This document shows positions 1 to 9,368 of a stretch of DNA of 64,000 nt, piece by piece. The notes under the pieces were generated by a model. It saw nothing but the letters and a program-made list of their open reading frames with translations. It was not told where the DNA came from and ran no database searches. Every line of letters starts with the position of its first letter. Positions within the stretch are counted from its first letter, which is position 1. A program made the translations under genes and the position numbers. Source of the stretch: an uncultured Desulfosarcina sp. (lineage in GTDB: Bacteria > Desulfobacterota > Desulfobacteria > Desulfobacterales > Desulfosarcinaceae); assembly GCF_963668215.1 (NCBI RefSeq), contig NZ_OY764190.1:3162001-3226000 (forward strand), read 5' to 3'.

Positions 1-1
1 G

Positions 2-1198
2 AAACTGGAAGATTTCACCTGGAAGCACATGCTCGATTTTTATTCCTGCGCCGACTGCGGTCGCTGCTCGGACAACTGCCCGGCCAACGCCGTGGGACGC
101 CCCCTGTCGCCGCGCTTCATCTCCATTAAGGGGCGGGATCTGATGTTCAAGAACTATCCCATCTATCCTTACGGCGCACCGTTCAAGAAAAGCGAAAACC
201 TCATTGGCACCATCTACGAGGAGGACGAGATCTGGTCCTGTACCACCTGCGGTGCCTGCGAGCAGGAGTGCCCCCTGGGTATTGAGTACATCGACAAGAT
301 CGTCGATATGCGCCGCGGCATGGTGGATGAGGGCATGGTCCCCCAGAGCCTGCAAAAGCCTTTGAAGGCGTTGGAAAAACGCGGCAACCCCTGGGGCAAA
401 ATGGAGAAGAAGCGGGCGGAATGGACCAAGGAACTGCCCGAAGACGTCAAGGTCAAGGATCTGGCCACGGAGAAGGCCGAGGCTCTTTACTTCGTGGACA
501 GCATTACTTCCTACGACGACCGTATGCAGGCGATCGGCCAGGCCACCGCCACCATTTTGTCCAGGGCTGGTTCCGATTTCGGTATCCTGGGCAAGCTGGA
601 GAAGGACAGCGGCAACGAGATCCGGCGTTTTGGCGAAGAGATGCTCTTTCAGACCATGAAGGAGATGAACACCGAAGCCATCGTTGAAAGCGGCGTCAAG
701 CACATCATCACCGCCGATCCCCACGCCTACAACGTCCTGAAAAACGACTACAAAGGGCTGCCGCCGGTGGAGCACATCAGCCAGTTCATTGCCCGCAATG
801 TCAAAAGCGGCGCCATTCGGATGAAAAGCGCCAACGGCGACGGGAAAGTATACACCTATCACGATCCTTGCTATCTGGGCCGGCATAACGATGTCTACGA
901 CGACCCCCGGGAGGTGCTGGACGCCATCGGCGGTTTGAAGCGCGTGGAAATGGAGCGCAGCCGCGACCGTTCCTTCTGCTGTGGCGGCGGCGGTCTGATG
1001 CTCTTCTACGAACCGGAAGAAGAGCAGCGCATGGGGGTCCTGCGCGTGGAGATGGCGGCCAAGGCCGGGGCCAATGTGATCGTGACGGCATGCCCATTCT
1101 GCCTGGTCAACATGGAAGACGCCATCAAGGTGGCCGGTCTGGAAGGCCAGATGGAGGCCATCGACCTGGCCGAACTGGTCGTCCAGCATATGGAATAG
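2..1198 (+). CDS. Etf-linked (Fe-S)-binding electron-transfer protein, CCG domain (5' end outside window)
   Basis: The reading frame is open to the left edge of the window, so this is the 3' part of a longer gene; an internal ATG at 29 is not a convincing start. Two classical 4Fe-4S motifs are visible near the beginning (CADCGRCSDNCP, then CTTCGACEQECPLG). A C-terminal CCG domain of the heterodisulfide reductase HdrB/HdrD type follows (CYLGRHN, CCGGGG, then CPFC). In related bacteria such proteins sit beside etfBA and have an N-terminal membrane cytochrome-like part. They are thought to pass electrons between electron-transfer flavoprotein and menaquinone. The membrane part is not visible here and is inferred. 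etfB starts 57 bases downstream on the same strand, so an Etf operon is likely. Confidence 0.85.
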   Translation, partial: KLEDFTWKHMLDFYSCADCGRCSDNCPANAVGRPLSPRFISIKGRDLMFKNYPIYPYGAPFKKSENLIGTIYEEDEIWSCTTCGACEQECPLGIEYIDKIVDMRRGMVDEGMVPQSLQKPLKALEKRGNPWGKMEKKRAEWTKELPEDVKVKDLATEKAEALYFVDSITSYDDRMQAIGQATATILSRAGSDFGILGKLEKDSGNEIRRFGEEMLFQTMKEMNTEAIVESGVKHIITADPHAYNVLKNDYKGLPPVEHISQFIARNVKSGAIRMKSANGDGKVYTYHDPCYLGRHNDVYDDPREVLDAIGGLKRVEMERSRDRSFCCGGGGLMLFYEPEEEQRMGVLRVEMAAKAGANVIVTACPFCLVNMEDAIKVAGLEGQMEAIDLAELVVQHME

Positions 1199-1255
1199 CA
1201 ATGATTAACGTTGAAGTTTCAAGTTAGAATCCATAATTGAAACAGGGAGGGTACT

Positions 1256-2044
1256 ATGGAGATTTTGGTATGTGTCAAACGGGTTCCTGATACCGCTGAG
1301 AACGAGATCGAAGTCAACGGCGACGGCAGCGATATCGAACGCGACGACCTGGTTTACTCGGTCAACGAGTGGGACAACTACGCGGTGGAAGAGGCCATCC
1401 AGATCCGCGACAATGTCGGCGGCAGCGTAACGGTTGTGACCGTGGGCGACGACGAGTCCGAAGAGGTGCTGCGCCGCGAGATGGCCATGGGCGCGGACAA
1501 CGGGCTTCTGCTGACCGACGACGCCTTCGAAGGCTCTGACGGCAAAGGGATTGCCACGCTGCTCAAAGCGGCCGTAGAAAAGGGCAAGTACGACCTGATT
1601 CTCACCGGTGCCCAGGCCGACGACGGTGCCGGTGAAGTGGGCGGCATGCTGGCCGCCATGTTGGACTACCCCTACGCCTCGCTGGTCAACAAGATCGAGA
1701 TGGACGGGGACAAGCTCAAGGTGGGCCGCGAGATCGAGGGCGGCAACCAGGAGATGAACAGCATCGAAATGCCTTGCGTGCTTTCGATCCAGACCGGCAT
1801 CAACGAACCGCGCTACGTGGGCATCCGCGGCATCCGCAAGGTGGCCTCGGTGGAGATCCCCGAGATGGGCGCCGGTGACCTGGGCGTGGACGCAGCCAGC
1901 GTGGGCGCCGACGGCGCCAAGGTAAAACGCCTGGATTACTTCGTGCCCGAACTGGGCGAGGGCGCCGAGATGCTGGAAGGCAGCACCGAAGAAATCGTTG
2001 CCAAGCTGATTGAACTCTTGAAGGCCAAAGGAGGGTTGAAATAA
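1256..2044 (+). CDS. etfB: Electron transfer flavoprotein beta subunit
   Basis: EtfB forms a heterodimer with EtfA in the cytoplasm and carries electrons from acyl-CoA dehydrogenases or other flavoenzymes to a quinone-linked acceptor. The 262-residue length, the start MEILVCVKRVPDT and the conserved block around TGAQADDGAGEVGGMLA fit the family. The ATG follows a good ribosome-binding site (AGGGAGGG, about 8 bases upstream). The stop codon overlaps the etfA start by one base (TAATG), so translation of the two subunits is probably coupled. The upstream Fe-S/CCG protein suggests a membrane-linked acceptor. I see no evidence that decides whether this Etf is electron-bifurcating. Confidence 0.95.
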   Translation: MEILVCVKRVPDTAENEIEVNGDGSDIERDDLVYSVNEWDNYAVEEAIQIRDNVGGSVTVVTVGDDESEEVLRREMAMGADNGLLLTDDAFEGSDGKGIATLLKAAVEKGKYDLILTGAQADDGAGEVGGMLAAMLDYPYASLVNKIEMDGDKLKVGREIEGGNQEMNSIEMPCVLSIQTGINEPRYVGIRGIRKVASVEIPEMGAGDLGVDAASVGADGAKVKRLDYFVPELGEGAEMLEGSTEEIVAKLIELLKAKGGLK

Positions 2045-3012
2045 TGGCGGATATCTATGCATACATTACACATAAGGGCGGTGCGGCCGACGATTCGTCC
2101 CTGGAACTGGTGAATGCGGCCAAGAAAATCGATGCCGGCGCAGCCGTGACGGCCATCGTGACCGGATCGGGCGCCGATTGCGACAAGGTGGCCGACGAAG
2201 TGGCTGCCACCTATCCCAAGGTGTTCAAATACAGCAACGATGCGCTGGCCTACCCCAACGCCGAAGTGGTGCGCAAACTGCTGGTCAATGTGCTGCCGGC
2301 CGATGCCATCATCCTGATTCCCCATGACACCTTCGGCATGGACCTGGGCCCCGGCCTGTCCATCAAGCTGGATTCGGCTTTCGTCTCTGACGTGGTCGAC
2401 ATCGAAGGCGCCGACGGCGGCAGCCTGAAAGCGATCCGCCAGGAATACAGCGGCATGGTCAGCACTCACGTGAGCGCAGACATCTCTGCCGGTGCGGTGA
2501 TCAACATCCGTCCCGGCGCCTTCGCCCCGGACGAGAGCAAATCCGCCGGCGGCAGCGTGGAAGACAAATCCGGCGATGCGGGCGACCTTTCCGCCAAGCG
2601 CACCTTCCTGGAAATCGTGGAAGCCGAAGTGGGCGACGTGGACATCACCAAGGAAGACGTGCTGGTTTCCGTGGGCCGCGGCATCGAAGACGAAGAGAAC
2701 ATCGAGATTGCCCAGGATCTGGCCAAGGCCATGGGCGCGGTGGTCTCCTGCTCGCGTCCCATCGTGGATGCCAAGTGGCTGGAAAAATCCCGCCAGGTGG
2801 GTACCAGCGGCCAGACGGTCAAACCCAAGGTGTACATGGCCTGCGGTATTTCCGGCAGCTTCCAGCACATGGGCGGGATCAAGGGATCTCCGTTCATCGT
2901 GGCCATCAACAAGAACGTCAAGGCCCCCATCTTCCAGGTGGCCGATGTGGGCATCGAAGCCGACATCCTCGAATTCCTGCCTGAACTGACCGAGGCCATC
3001 GAAGAACTGTAA
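2044..3012 (+). CDS. etfA: Electron transfer flavoprotein alpha subunit
   Basis: The 322-residue alpha subunit holds the FAD of the Etf heterodimer. The C-terminal FAD-binding domain is clear: VGTSGQTVKP, GISGSFQHMGG, then AINKNVKAPIFQVADVGI, all close to the usual EtfA signature. The N-terminal alpha/beta half has the usual EtfA arrangement. The gene begins in the last base of the etfB stop codon and is followed by a strong hairpin with a T-run, so it ends the operon. Confident by both sequence and partner; the physiological electron donor is not shown by the sequence. Confidence 0.95.
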   Translation: MADIYAYITHKGGAADDSSLELVNAAKKIDAGAAVTAIVTGSGADCDKVADEVAATYPKVFKYSNDALAYPNAEVVRKLLVNVLPADAIILIPHDTFGMDLGPGLSIKLDSAFVSDVVDIEGADGGSLKAIRQEYSGMVSTHVSADISAGAVINIRPGAFAPDESKSAGGSVEDKSGDAGDLSAKRTFLEIVEAEVGDVDITKEDVLVSVGRGIEDEENIEIAQDLAKAMGAVVSCSRPIVDAKWLEKSRQVGTSGQTVKPKVYMACGISGSFQHMGGIKGSPFIVAINKNVKAPIFQVADVGIEADILEFLPELTEAIEEL

Positions 3013-3033
3013 TTCGACTGGCGCTTTATCAAC

Positions 3034-3073
3034 CCGGCGTTCCCTGTATATGATGCAGGGGCGCCGGTTTTTT
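3034..3073 (+). terminator. Rho-independent terminator of the etf operon
   Basis: Just after the etfA stop there is a long stem: the left arm CCGGCGTTCCCTGTAT pairs with ATGCAGGGGCGCCGG (with two G-T pairs) around a very short loop, followed directly by a run of T. This is the clearest intrinsic terminator in the window. Confidence 0.85.
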
Positions 3074-3217
3074 ATCCCCGTTATTTCTGCCGTTGTCTTT
3101 CCAACTGATATTTTCTGGAATACTTCGTTAATGCGGCCGCATCGGGCCGTCGTTTTCAGGCATCCCATGGACAGCGGCAGAAGCCGAGCCACCCACGGTT
3201 CAGGGCCCGCGTTGTAC

Positions 3218-3246
3218 TTGACATAAAAGGGTCCTTGGCATACATC
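3218..3246 (+). promoter_or_regulatory. Possible sigma-70 promoter before the GerMN/EF-G pair
   Basis: A perfect TTGACA (3218-3223) is followed after 17 bases by TACATC, a weak -10 box. It lies in the 334-base space between etfA and the GerMN gene. The remainder of that space holds only the etf terminator and no convincing gene. Medium-low confidence because the -10 matches consensus at only three positions. Confidence 0.4.
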
Positions 3247-3346
3247 CATGCTTCATCAGATTTCGGCGCCGGTCCATTGTTGCCGGCGGCTGCAATACAA
3301 CAGGAACGCATCGATGAAGGTGACCGGAGGTATAGCGGATCCATTC

Positions 3347-3856
3347 ATGCACAGGTTCGTCCGTCTGGCGATTGCCGGGCTGGTATTCTGTTATGCCGTC
3401 ATTGCCCCGCTGCCTGGCTATACCGAAGAAGGGGAAAAACAGGTTGCGCACCTTTATTTTGCCGATGCCAAGAAGCCTTTTCTTGTCGGCGAAGAGCGGG
3501 TGCTGATCGACTCCGGCGACCCGGCTGTTTACGCAAGGCAGATTGTCCAGGAGTTGATCAATGGCCCCGCCGGTGGAAAATGGGCCACCATTCCACGGGG
3601 TACCCGGCTGCGATCTTTCTTTTTGCTGGAAGATGGGACGGCGGTGGTGGATTTTTCCAATCATTTCCGAAAAAATCATCCCGGCAGTTGCCGTTTGGAA
3701 CAATTGACCCTATTTTCTGTGGTCAATTCACTGGTCCTCAATGTACCGGCAATTGACCGGGTAAAAATATTGATTGACGGCGCCGAGACTGAAACGCTGG
3801 CAGGCCACGTTGCGCTCGAATTTCCTTTAACTGCGGATATGTTGCTGACAAGATGA
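3347..3856 (+). CDS. GerMN-domain exported protein
   Basis: The protein begins with a hydrophobic signal segment ([20 protein letters not shown]) and continues with a single GerMN domain: the [15 protein letters not shown] opening, a [14 protein letters not shown] block and a central GTAVVDFS strand. GerMN domains occur in spore-germination GerM and in envelope lipoproteins of non-sporulating bacteria; the ligand is unknown. The ATG at 3347 gives a normal signal peptide. An in-frame ATG at 3314 would lengthen the n-region and cannot be excluded. The stop overlaps the EF-G start (ATGA), so the two are co-translated although no functional link is obvious. Probably periplasmic. Confidence 0.75.
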   Translation: MHRFVRLAIAGLVFCYAVIAPLPGYTEEGEKQVAHLYFADAKKPFLVGEERVLIDSGDPAVYARQIVQELINGPAGGKWATIPRGTRLRSFFLLEDGTAVVDFSNHFRKNHPGSCRLEQLTLFSVVNSLVLNVPAIDRVKILIDGAETETLAGHVALEFPLTADMLLTR

Positions 3857-5886
3857 AAAAAAAAGACACAATCGACAATATACGAAATATTGGCATTATC
3901 GCCCATATCGATGCCGGCAAGACGACGGTTACCGAGCGGATCCTGTATTATACCGGGCGCAGCCATAAAATCGGCGAAGTTCACGACGGCGAAGCGGTGA
4001 TGGACTGGATGGTTGACGAACAGGAGCGGGGGATCACCATCACCTCCGCGGTCACGACCTGCCAGTGGAACGGCAAGGACATTCAGATCATCGACACGCC
4101 GGGGCACGTGGACTTCACCATCGAGGTGGAGCGCAGCCTGCGCGTGCTGGATGGTGCCGTGGGCGTTTTTTGTGCCGTGGGCGGTGTGGAACCGCAATCG
4201 GAGACGGTCTGGCGCCAGGCCGACCGCTACAAGGTTCCCAAAATCGCTTTCGTCAACAAACTGGATCGGATAGGTGCCGATTTTTTCAACACCGTTGAGA
4301 TGATGCGCGAACGGCTCAAAGCCAAACCGCTGATTCTTCAGATCCCGGTGGGCGTCGAAGACGGATTTTCCGGTGTCATCGATCTTGTCCGCATGCAGCA
4401 GATTCAATGGGACGACGATACCCTGGGGGCCAGCTACAGCACCGGGGAGATCGATGCCGATCTGCAAGACGATGCCAGGATGCATCGCGAGCAATTGTTG
4501 GAAACTTTGGCCGAGTTGGACGACGACATTATGGAGGCCTATCTGGCAGAGGCGCCCATCGAAACGGAAACCCTCCTGACGGCCATCCGCAAGGCGACCA
4601 TCGGTTTGCAACTGGTTCCGGTTTTGTGCGGCAGCGCACTCAAAAACAAGGGGATCCAACCCCTGCTGGACGCCATCGTCCGTTTTCTTCCCAGCCCCGC
4701 CGATGTGACTGCCACCCAGGGCGTTCATCCGGATACCGGCGAAATGATTGCGTGCCTCCCCGACGAAAAGGCCCCCCTGGCCGCACTGATCTTCAAGGTT
4801 TCGATGATCGAAGGCCGCAAACTTTCCTATGTGCGCGTGTACAGCGGCAAGCTCAATGCCGGCACCGACGTTTACAATTCCAGCCGCAAACTAAAGGAAA
4901 AGCTGTCCCGAATTCTCAAAATGCATGCCAACAAGCGCGAGCGGGTGGACACGGTGGGGCCCGGCGCCATTGTGGGTGTCGTGGGACTGAAGACCTCCTC
5001 CACGGGGGAATCCCTTTGCCAGCCGGACCATCCCGTGCTGCTGGAGACCATGGACTTTTACGAACCGGTGATATCCGTTGCCGTGGAACCCAAAACCCAC
5101 AGCGACCAGGAAAAGCTCCAGCAGGTGCTGGAAAAATTCATGGCCGAAGATCCCACCTTGCGGGTCCGTGAGGACGAAGACACCGGCCAGACCATTTTAT
5201 CGGGCATGGGAGAACTGCACCTGGAGGTGATTACCAGCCGTATGCAGCGGGAGTTCAACACCCAGGTCAATGTCGGCAAGCCTCAGGTCGTTTATCGGGA
5301 AGCCATCGAATCCGCAGCCGATGGAAATGCCGTTTTCGACAAGGAAGTCGCTGGGCACCGCCATTACGCAGAGGTATCGCTGCGGTTGGAACCGCTGCCG
5401 CGCGGTGAAGGCAACCGCTTCGAATCCCGCCTCGACGAAACGGCGCTGACGCCGGAAATGACCAAGGCCGTGGAAAAAGGGGTGCTGGAATCCCTGGAAA
5501 GCGGAAGCCTCATGGGGTATCCGGTGGTGGATGTCAAGGCGGTGCTGACCGCTGCCGGTGCCAAGGAGTCCAACGGCACCGAGCTGGCCTTTACCGTTGC
5601 CGCCTCCATGGCCGTACGCGAAGCGCTGGCCGGAGGAGGGGCATTTTTGCTGGATCCCATCATGGCCGTGGAAGTGATCGTTCCCGAAGATTTCATGGGG
5701 GAAGTGATCGGGGATTTGAACGCCCGGGGCGGCAAGATCGAGGCTATCGAACCCAAGGCGGGCGTTCAGACGATCAAAGTCACCGTGCCTTTGGCCAAGA
5801 TGTTCGGCTATTCCACCAGCCTGCGTTCGGCCACCCAGGGCCGGGGGACTTTTTCCATGCAGTTCTCGCACTTCGACCGCAGTTAA
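3853..5886 (+). CDS. fusA: Translation elongation factor G (extra, non-str-operon copy)
   Basis: At 677 residues this is a full-length EF-G: G1 AHIDAGKTT (17-25), the RGITI switch motif, G3 DTPGHVDF, G4 NKLD and G5 GSAL, followed by domains II-V ending in a [16 protein letters not shown] block. EF-G catalyses GTP-dependent translocation on the ribosome. The gene is not next to rpsL, rpsG or tuf but overlaps a GerMN gene, so I infer a second EF-G paralogue; a canonical copy would be expected elsewhere. Paralogues of this kind can act in translocation, recycling or stress, and the sequence alone does not decide which. A long palindromic repeat begins four bases after the stop. Confidence 0.93.
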   Translation: MKKKDTIDNIRNIGIIAHIDAGKTTVTERILYYTGRSHKIGEVHDGEAVMDWMVDEQERGITITSAVTTCQWNGKDIQIIDTPGHVDFTIEVERSLRVLDGAVGVFCAVGGVEPQSETVWRQADRYKVPKIAFVNKLDRIGADFFNTVEMMRERLKAKPLILQIPVGVEDGFSGVIDLVRMQQIQWDDDTLGASYSTGEIDADLQDDARMHREQLLETLAELDDDIMEAYLAEAPIETETLLTAIRKATIGLQLVPVLCGSALKNKGIQPLLDAIVRFLPSPADVTATQGVHPDTGEMIACLPDEKAPLAALIFKVSMIEGRKLSYVRVYSGKLNAGTDVYNSSRKLKEKLSRILKMHANKRERVDTVGPGAIVGVVGLKTSSTGESLCQPDHPVLLETMDFYEPVISVAVEPKTHSDQEKLQQVLEKFMAEDPTLRVREDEDTGQTILSGMGELHLEVITSRMQREFNTQVNVGKPQVVYREAIESAADGNAVFDKEVAGHRHYAEVSLRLEPLPRGEGNRFESRLDETALTPEMTKAVEKGVLESLESGSLMGYPVVDVKAVLTAAGAKESNGTELAFTVAASMAVREALAGGGAFLLDPIMAVEVIVPEDFMGEVIGDLNARGGKIEAIEPKAGVQTIKVTVPLAKMFGYSTSLRSATQGRGTFSMQFSHFDRS

Positions 5887-5889
5887 ATG

Positions 5890-6013
5890 GACGGCTTCGT
5901 AAGAAAGCCGATATCGGCGTTACGCTTCATCCCTCGTCACTGCGGAGTATTTTAGATACGCCTCATTCCTCGGGACTCGCAAGCCTTGATCTCGGCCTTC
6001 TTACGAAGCCGTC
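5890..6013. repeat. Palindromic intergenic element, family A, copy 1
   Basis: This 124-bp imperfect palindrome has outer arms GACGGCTTCGTAAGAA and TTCTTACGAAGCCGTC, extended inward so that 24 of 26 arm positions pair. Inside lie conserved shoulders (CCGATATCGGCGTTACG on the left, GCAAGCCTTGATCTCGG on the right), a TCCC/GGGA pair and an apical hairpin GTAT/ATAC. It fills the space between fusA and the convergent M48 protease gene and could act as a bidirectional terminator. A second copy is at 34578-34701, and a third, split by an IS, spans 32267-34014. Confidence 0.9.
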
Positions 6014-6054
6014 TGAAATTCTTGCGAAATTATCAATTTTGATGAGCAATCTTG

Positions 6055-7473
6055 TCACCCGGGTCCGGGTTTCTTATCTTTATCCGGGTGTTTCAGCGCT
6101 TTAAGTTGTTGTTCCACCATTTGCCTTTGAGATTCGTCGGTGGCCAGTTTCATGGCCCGCTTCAGGTGAAAATCGGCGTTTTTCATGTCTTCCTTTTGCT
6201 GATAAAAGCGTCCCAGGTTATAGTGGGCGCCGAACATGTCGCCGAGGCGGCCGTTGGTTTCTCCCAGATAATAGTAGGCCTGGGTCTGGTCCGGGTGAAA
6301 ATGCACCAGGTCTTCGAAGGTGTCCCTGGCTTCTGCGAGGCGACCCAGTTCCATCAGGGTGCGGCCCAGGTACAACCGACCTTTGGGATCTTGGGCGGAA
6401 CTTCCGGCAGACAGCGTCTGGAGCGCTTTTTCGTAGTGGCCGCCATGGAAATAGATCTGACCCAGGTCCTGGAGCATGTGGGTGGCCAGGGCGTTGCTTT
6501 CTATGGCCCGTTTCATGTGTTCGGCCGCCTGGTCCCATTTGTCCACCCGTGTTAGAGCCAACGCGTATCCATAGTGAGCCATCCAGTCGTCCGGCGAAGA
6601 CGCCAGCTCCGATTCGAATCGTTTCAGAGCCGGTTCCTTGTCCCCGTAAAGGGCTATGAGACGCGTGTGAGCCAGGCTGAATCCGCCGGTCTCGGGCCGC
6701 ACCGTTGTTTTTTCGCGATTCTGGTGCAGCCAGTTGTCGATGTAGCTCAGGCGTTCTTCCGACCCCGGGTGGGTAGTCAGGTAGGAGGGGACTTGCGCGG
6801 AACCGTACCACTGTTTACTGCGAATTTTTTCCAGTGATGTCAGCAGGCCTTCACCGGAGTATCCCGCCTTGGTCAAAAAATCCAGACCCAACTGGTCTGC
6901 CTGCCGTTCGTCCTGTCGGCTGTAGGCTAGCGCAGCCGTCTGGCCGGCGGCCATGGATCCGACGGTTACGGCGCTGGCGGCCTCGGCCGCCCCGCCGGCC
7001 CCCAGCAACACACCGGCTACCATGCCGGCCAGCGTGGCCATGCCGATCTTTTTCTGGCTTTCAATCCGCTGGGAAATGTGGCGGCAGACCACATGAGCGA
7101 TTTCGTGGCCGAGGATACCGGCCAGTTCCTCTTCGGATTCAAGGGCCGCGAACAGTCCACTGTTGAAAAAGATGTTGCCCGCCGGGGTGGCAAAGGCGTT
7201 GTATGTATCTTCTTTAAGGACGTGAAACTGATACTCGTAGGGTTGGGGCGGCATAGCGGACAGAATACGCTGCCCCACCTTGTTGACATAATCGACGATG
7301 ACAGGGTCCTTGATCAGCGGATAGTGCGCCTTGACCACCTCCATGAATTCTTTGGCCAGTTCGCGTTCCTCCTGGATGGTAATGCTCTTTACCTCGGGAA
7401 CCGCAACCAGACCCGCTGAAAAGAAAAAGGCCGTGAGCGTGAAAACAAATATAATTTTATTTTTTATCGGCAT
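6055..7473 (-). CDS. M48-family metalloprotease with C-terminal TPR repeats (BepA-like)
   Basis: An N-terminal signal sequence (IIFVFTLTAFFFSAGLVAV) leads into an M48 zinc protease domain with HEIAH at residues 123-127 and the downstream ERQAD glutamate motif. From about residue 260 to the end come tetratricopeptide repeats. This is the arrangement of BepA/YfgC, a periplasmic protease-chaperone that acts on the outer-membrane LptD/BAM assembly pathway. The start is supported by AGGAGACC about 10 bases upstream. The gene is divergent from parA, with a ~110-base promoter region between them. Assignment to the family is firm; the substrate is inferred. Confidence 0.9.
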   Translation of the reverse strand: MPIKNKIIFVFTLTAFFFSAGLVAVPEVKSITIQEERELAKEFMEVVKAHYPLIKDPVIVDYVNKVGQRILSAMPPQPYEYQFHVLKEDTYNAFATPAGNIFFNSGLFAALESEEELAGILGHEIAHVVCRHISQRIESQKKIGMATLAGMVAGVLLGAGGAAEAASAVTVGSMAAGQTAALAYSRQDERQADQLGLDFLTKAGYSGEGLLTSLEKIRSKQWYGSAQVPSYLTTHPGSEERLSYIDNWLHQNREKTTVRPETGGFSLAHTRLIALYGDKEPALKRFESELASSPDDWMAHYGYALALTRVDKWDQAAEHMKRAIESNALATHMLQDLGQIYFHGGHYEKALQTLSAGSSAQDPKGRLYLGRTLMELGRLAEARDTFEDLVHFHPDQTQAYYYLGETNGRLGDMFGAHYNLGRFYQQKEDMKNADFHLKRAMKLATDESQRQMVEQQLKALKHPDKDKKPGPG

Positions 7474-7586
7474 GTTACAATCGGTCTCCTAGGGCTGAAA
7501 AGCGGCCCCGGTTTTCTTTTTTCTCATAGGATGGCACATTCTAATCCACTTTTCAAACAGCATGTTTTATGCTAAAGCTGAGCGCC

Positions 7587-8363
7587 ATGGCACAAATCAT
7601 ATGCATTGCCAATCAGAAGGGCGGCGTGGGAAAGACGACCACGGCTGTCAACCTTTCCGCAGCGCTGGCCGTTTCCGAAAAACGGACGCTTCTGGTGGAC
7701 TGCGACCCCCAGGCCAACGCTACCACCGGGGTGGGGTTGGACAAATCCATTTTGTCCCGAACCCTTTATCACGGGTTGATTGGCGAAGCCGATGCCGGTG
7801 CCGTCATCGTCGACAGCCAGATCGAATCCCTCAAGGTCATGCCATCCCGGGTGGAACTGATCGGATTCGACATCGAGATGATGGACCGTCCCCGGCGGGA
7901 GCATGCCTTGCAGCGCCTGCTGGCTGCGGTGAAAGCGGATTTCGAATACATTGTTATCGACTGTCCTCCCTCATTGAGCCTGCTCACGGTAAACGCCATG
8001 ACCGCGGCCGATTCGCTGCTGATTCCCCTGCAATGCGAATTCTACGCCCTGGAGGGACTCAGCCAGCTGGTGAAGACGTTCCAGCGCATCAAGAGCGGAT
8101 TGAATCCAGGCCTGACCATTGCCGGTATTTTACTGACCATGTTCGACCGTCGGACCAACCTCAGCCACCAGGTGGCCGAGGACGCGGAAAGCCATTTCAA
8201 GAACTTGGTTTTCAAAACGACCATTCCCCGCAACGTCCGCCTGGGGGAGGCGCCCAGTTTCGGGCAGCCCATTTTGCTTTATGATGCCATGTCTCCCGGG
8301 GCGGTCAGCTATTTTTCCCTGGCCAAGGAGATCATGGCCACCAATCGTGCCGGTCACGCCTGA
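7587..8363 (+). CDS. parA: Chromosome-partitioning ATPase ParA (Soj)
   Basis: The deviant Walker A motif QKGGVGKTTT lies at residues 10-19, followed by the Walker A' block VDCDPQANATTG and the Walker B-like VIDCPPSL. These are hallmarks of ParA/Soj, the nucleoid-bound ATPase that moves ParB-parS complexes. I chose the ATG that gives MAQIICIANQKGG, the usual N-terminus; an earlier in-frame ATG at 7569 adds six atypical residues. parB follows 76 bases downstream. Finding parAB here suggests the window may be within reach of oriC, but no gidA, gidB, dnaA or parS-rich origin was seen. Confidence 0.93.
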   Translation: MAQIICIANQKGGVGKTTTAVNLSAALAVSEKRTLLVDCDPQANATTGVGLDKSILSRTLYHGLIGEADAGAVIVDSQIESLKVMPSRVELIGFDIEMMDRPRREHALQRLLAAVKADFEYIVIDCPPSLSLLTVNAMTAADSLLIPLQCEFYALEGLSQLVKTFQRIKSGLNPGLTIAGILLTMFDRRTNLSHQVAEDAESHFKNLVFKTTIPRNVRLGEAPSFGQPILLYDAMSPGAVSYFSLAKEIMATNRAGHA

Positions 8364-8439
8364 CCGGGCGGCACGTGCACCGATCGGCTGGACGCCTGCC
8401 CGCGATGACGGTCAGGTCGCAACGATTCCAGGATACCGC

Positions 8440-9360
8440 ATGCCAGAAAAGCAAAAACCATCCAGCGCCGCCACCGGCGCCAAGAAGAAACGAAAGATGG
8501 CCCTGGGCAGGGGGCTTGACGCCCTGATTCCTGACCTGGGTGCCGTACAGGCCATTTCCGGCGAAGCTCCCACCAGCCGGAAAGATTTCTTTTTTTGCGC
8601 CATCGACCTGATTCGGCCCAATCGCTATCAGCCGAGGCGCCAGTTTTCGTCCGATGAACTGGAGGAACTGGCCGATTCGATCCGCAGCCAGGGAGTGCTC
8701 CAGCCCTTGCTGGTCCGTCCCGACGACGTGGGCTACGAACTGGTCGCCGGCGAGCGGCGGCTGCGGGCAGCCACTCTTGCCGGCTTAAGCCAGGTCCCTG
8801 TTCTGGTCAAGGAGATTTCCGATGCCAAGATGCTGGAAATCTCCATTGTGGAGAACATCCAGCGGGAAAATCTCAATCCCATGGAGGAGGCCGAGGCCTA
8901 CCATCGGCTGATCAGCGAATTCGATCTGACTCAGGACCAGGCGGCCGAGCGTGTGGGTAAAAGCCGCAGTGCCGTGGCCAACTTCCTGCGGTTGAGGCAG
9001 CTTCCCGACCCGATCAAAAGCAGCATTATGGAAGGCGTTTTGAGCATGGGGCATGCCCGGGCTCTGCTGGGCGCCGATACACCGGCCAAGCAGCAGGCCG
9101 CCTTTCGGGAGGTGGTGGCCAAGAAACTGTCGGTGCGCGAGACCGAGGCCCTGATCAAGCGCATCAACAAACAGAAGAAGCCTGCCGCCACTCCGGAGAT
9201 GACGCCGGAACAGAACTACTTCAACGATATTTCCGAGGACCTGTCCCGCCATTTCGGCACCCGGGTGCGCATTCAGCGCAAAGGCAAGAAGGGGCGCCTG
9301 GAAATCGATTTTTTCAGCGACGACGATCTGGATCGGCTGTTGACCCTTCTGCGGGGGTGA
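8440..9360 (+). CDS. parB: Chromosome-partitioning protein ParB (Spo0J)
   Basis: After a Lys-rich N-terminus, the family opening [12 protein letters not shown] is present, then the ParB/sulfiredoxin-like CTP-binding domain with PNRYQPRR and [11 protein letters not shown], and a central HTH ([21 protein letters not shown]) that binds parS. The C-terminal dimerisation part ends in a short basic and acidic region. ParB loads at parS and works with ParA to segregate the origin. The start at 8440 is chosen because the in-frame region upstream overlaps parA and has an atypical composition. The stop is followed within nine bases by the NYN gene. Confidence 0.93.
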   Translation: MPEKQKPSSAATGAKKKRKMALGRGLDALIPDLGAVQAISGEAPTSRKDFFFCAIDLIRPNRYQPRRQFSSDELEELADSIRSQGVLQPLLVRPDDVGYELVAGERRLRAATLAGLSQVPVLVKEISDAKMLEISIVENIQRENLNPMEEAEAYHRLISEFDLTQDQAAERVGKSRSAVANFLRLRQLPDPIKSSIMEGVLSMGHARALLGADTPAKQQAAFREVVAKKLSVRETEALIKRINKQKKPAATPEMTPEQNYFNDISEDLSRHFGTRVRIQRKGKKGRLEIDFFSDDDLDRLLTLLRG

Positions 9361-9368
9361 AATCTTGC

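Noticed and set aside
1936..3249. A 437-codon open frame on the minus strand across etfA
   Set aside because: It is antisense to well-supported etfBA, has an odd His/Gly-rich composition typical of reverse frames of GC-rich genes, and runs through the terminator.
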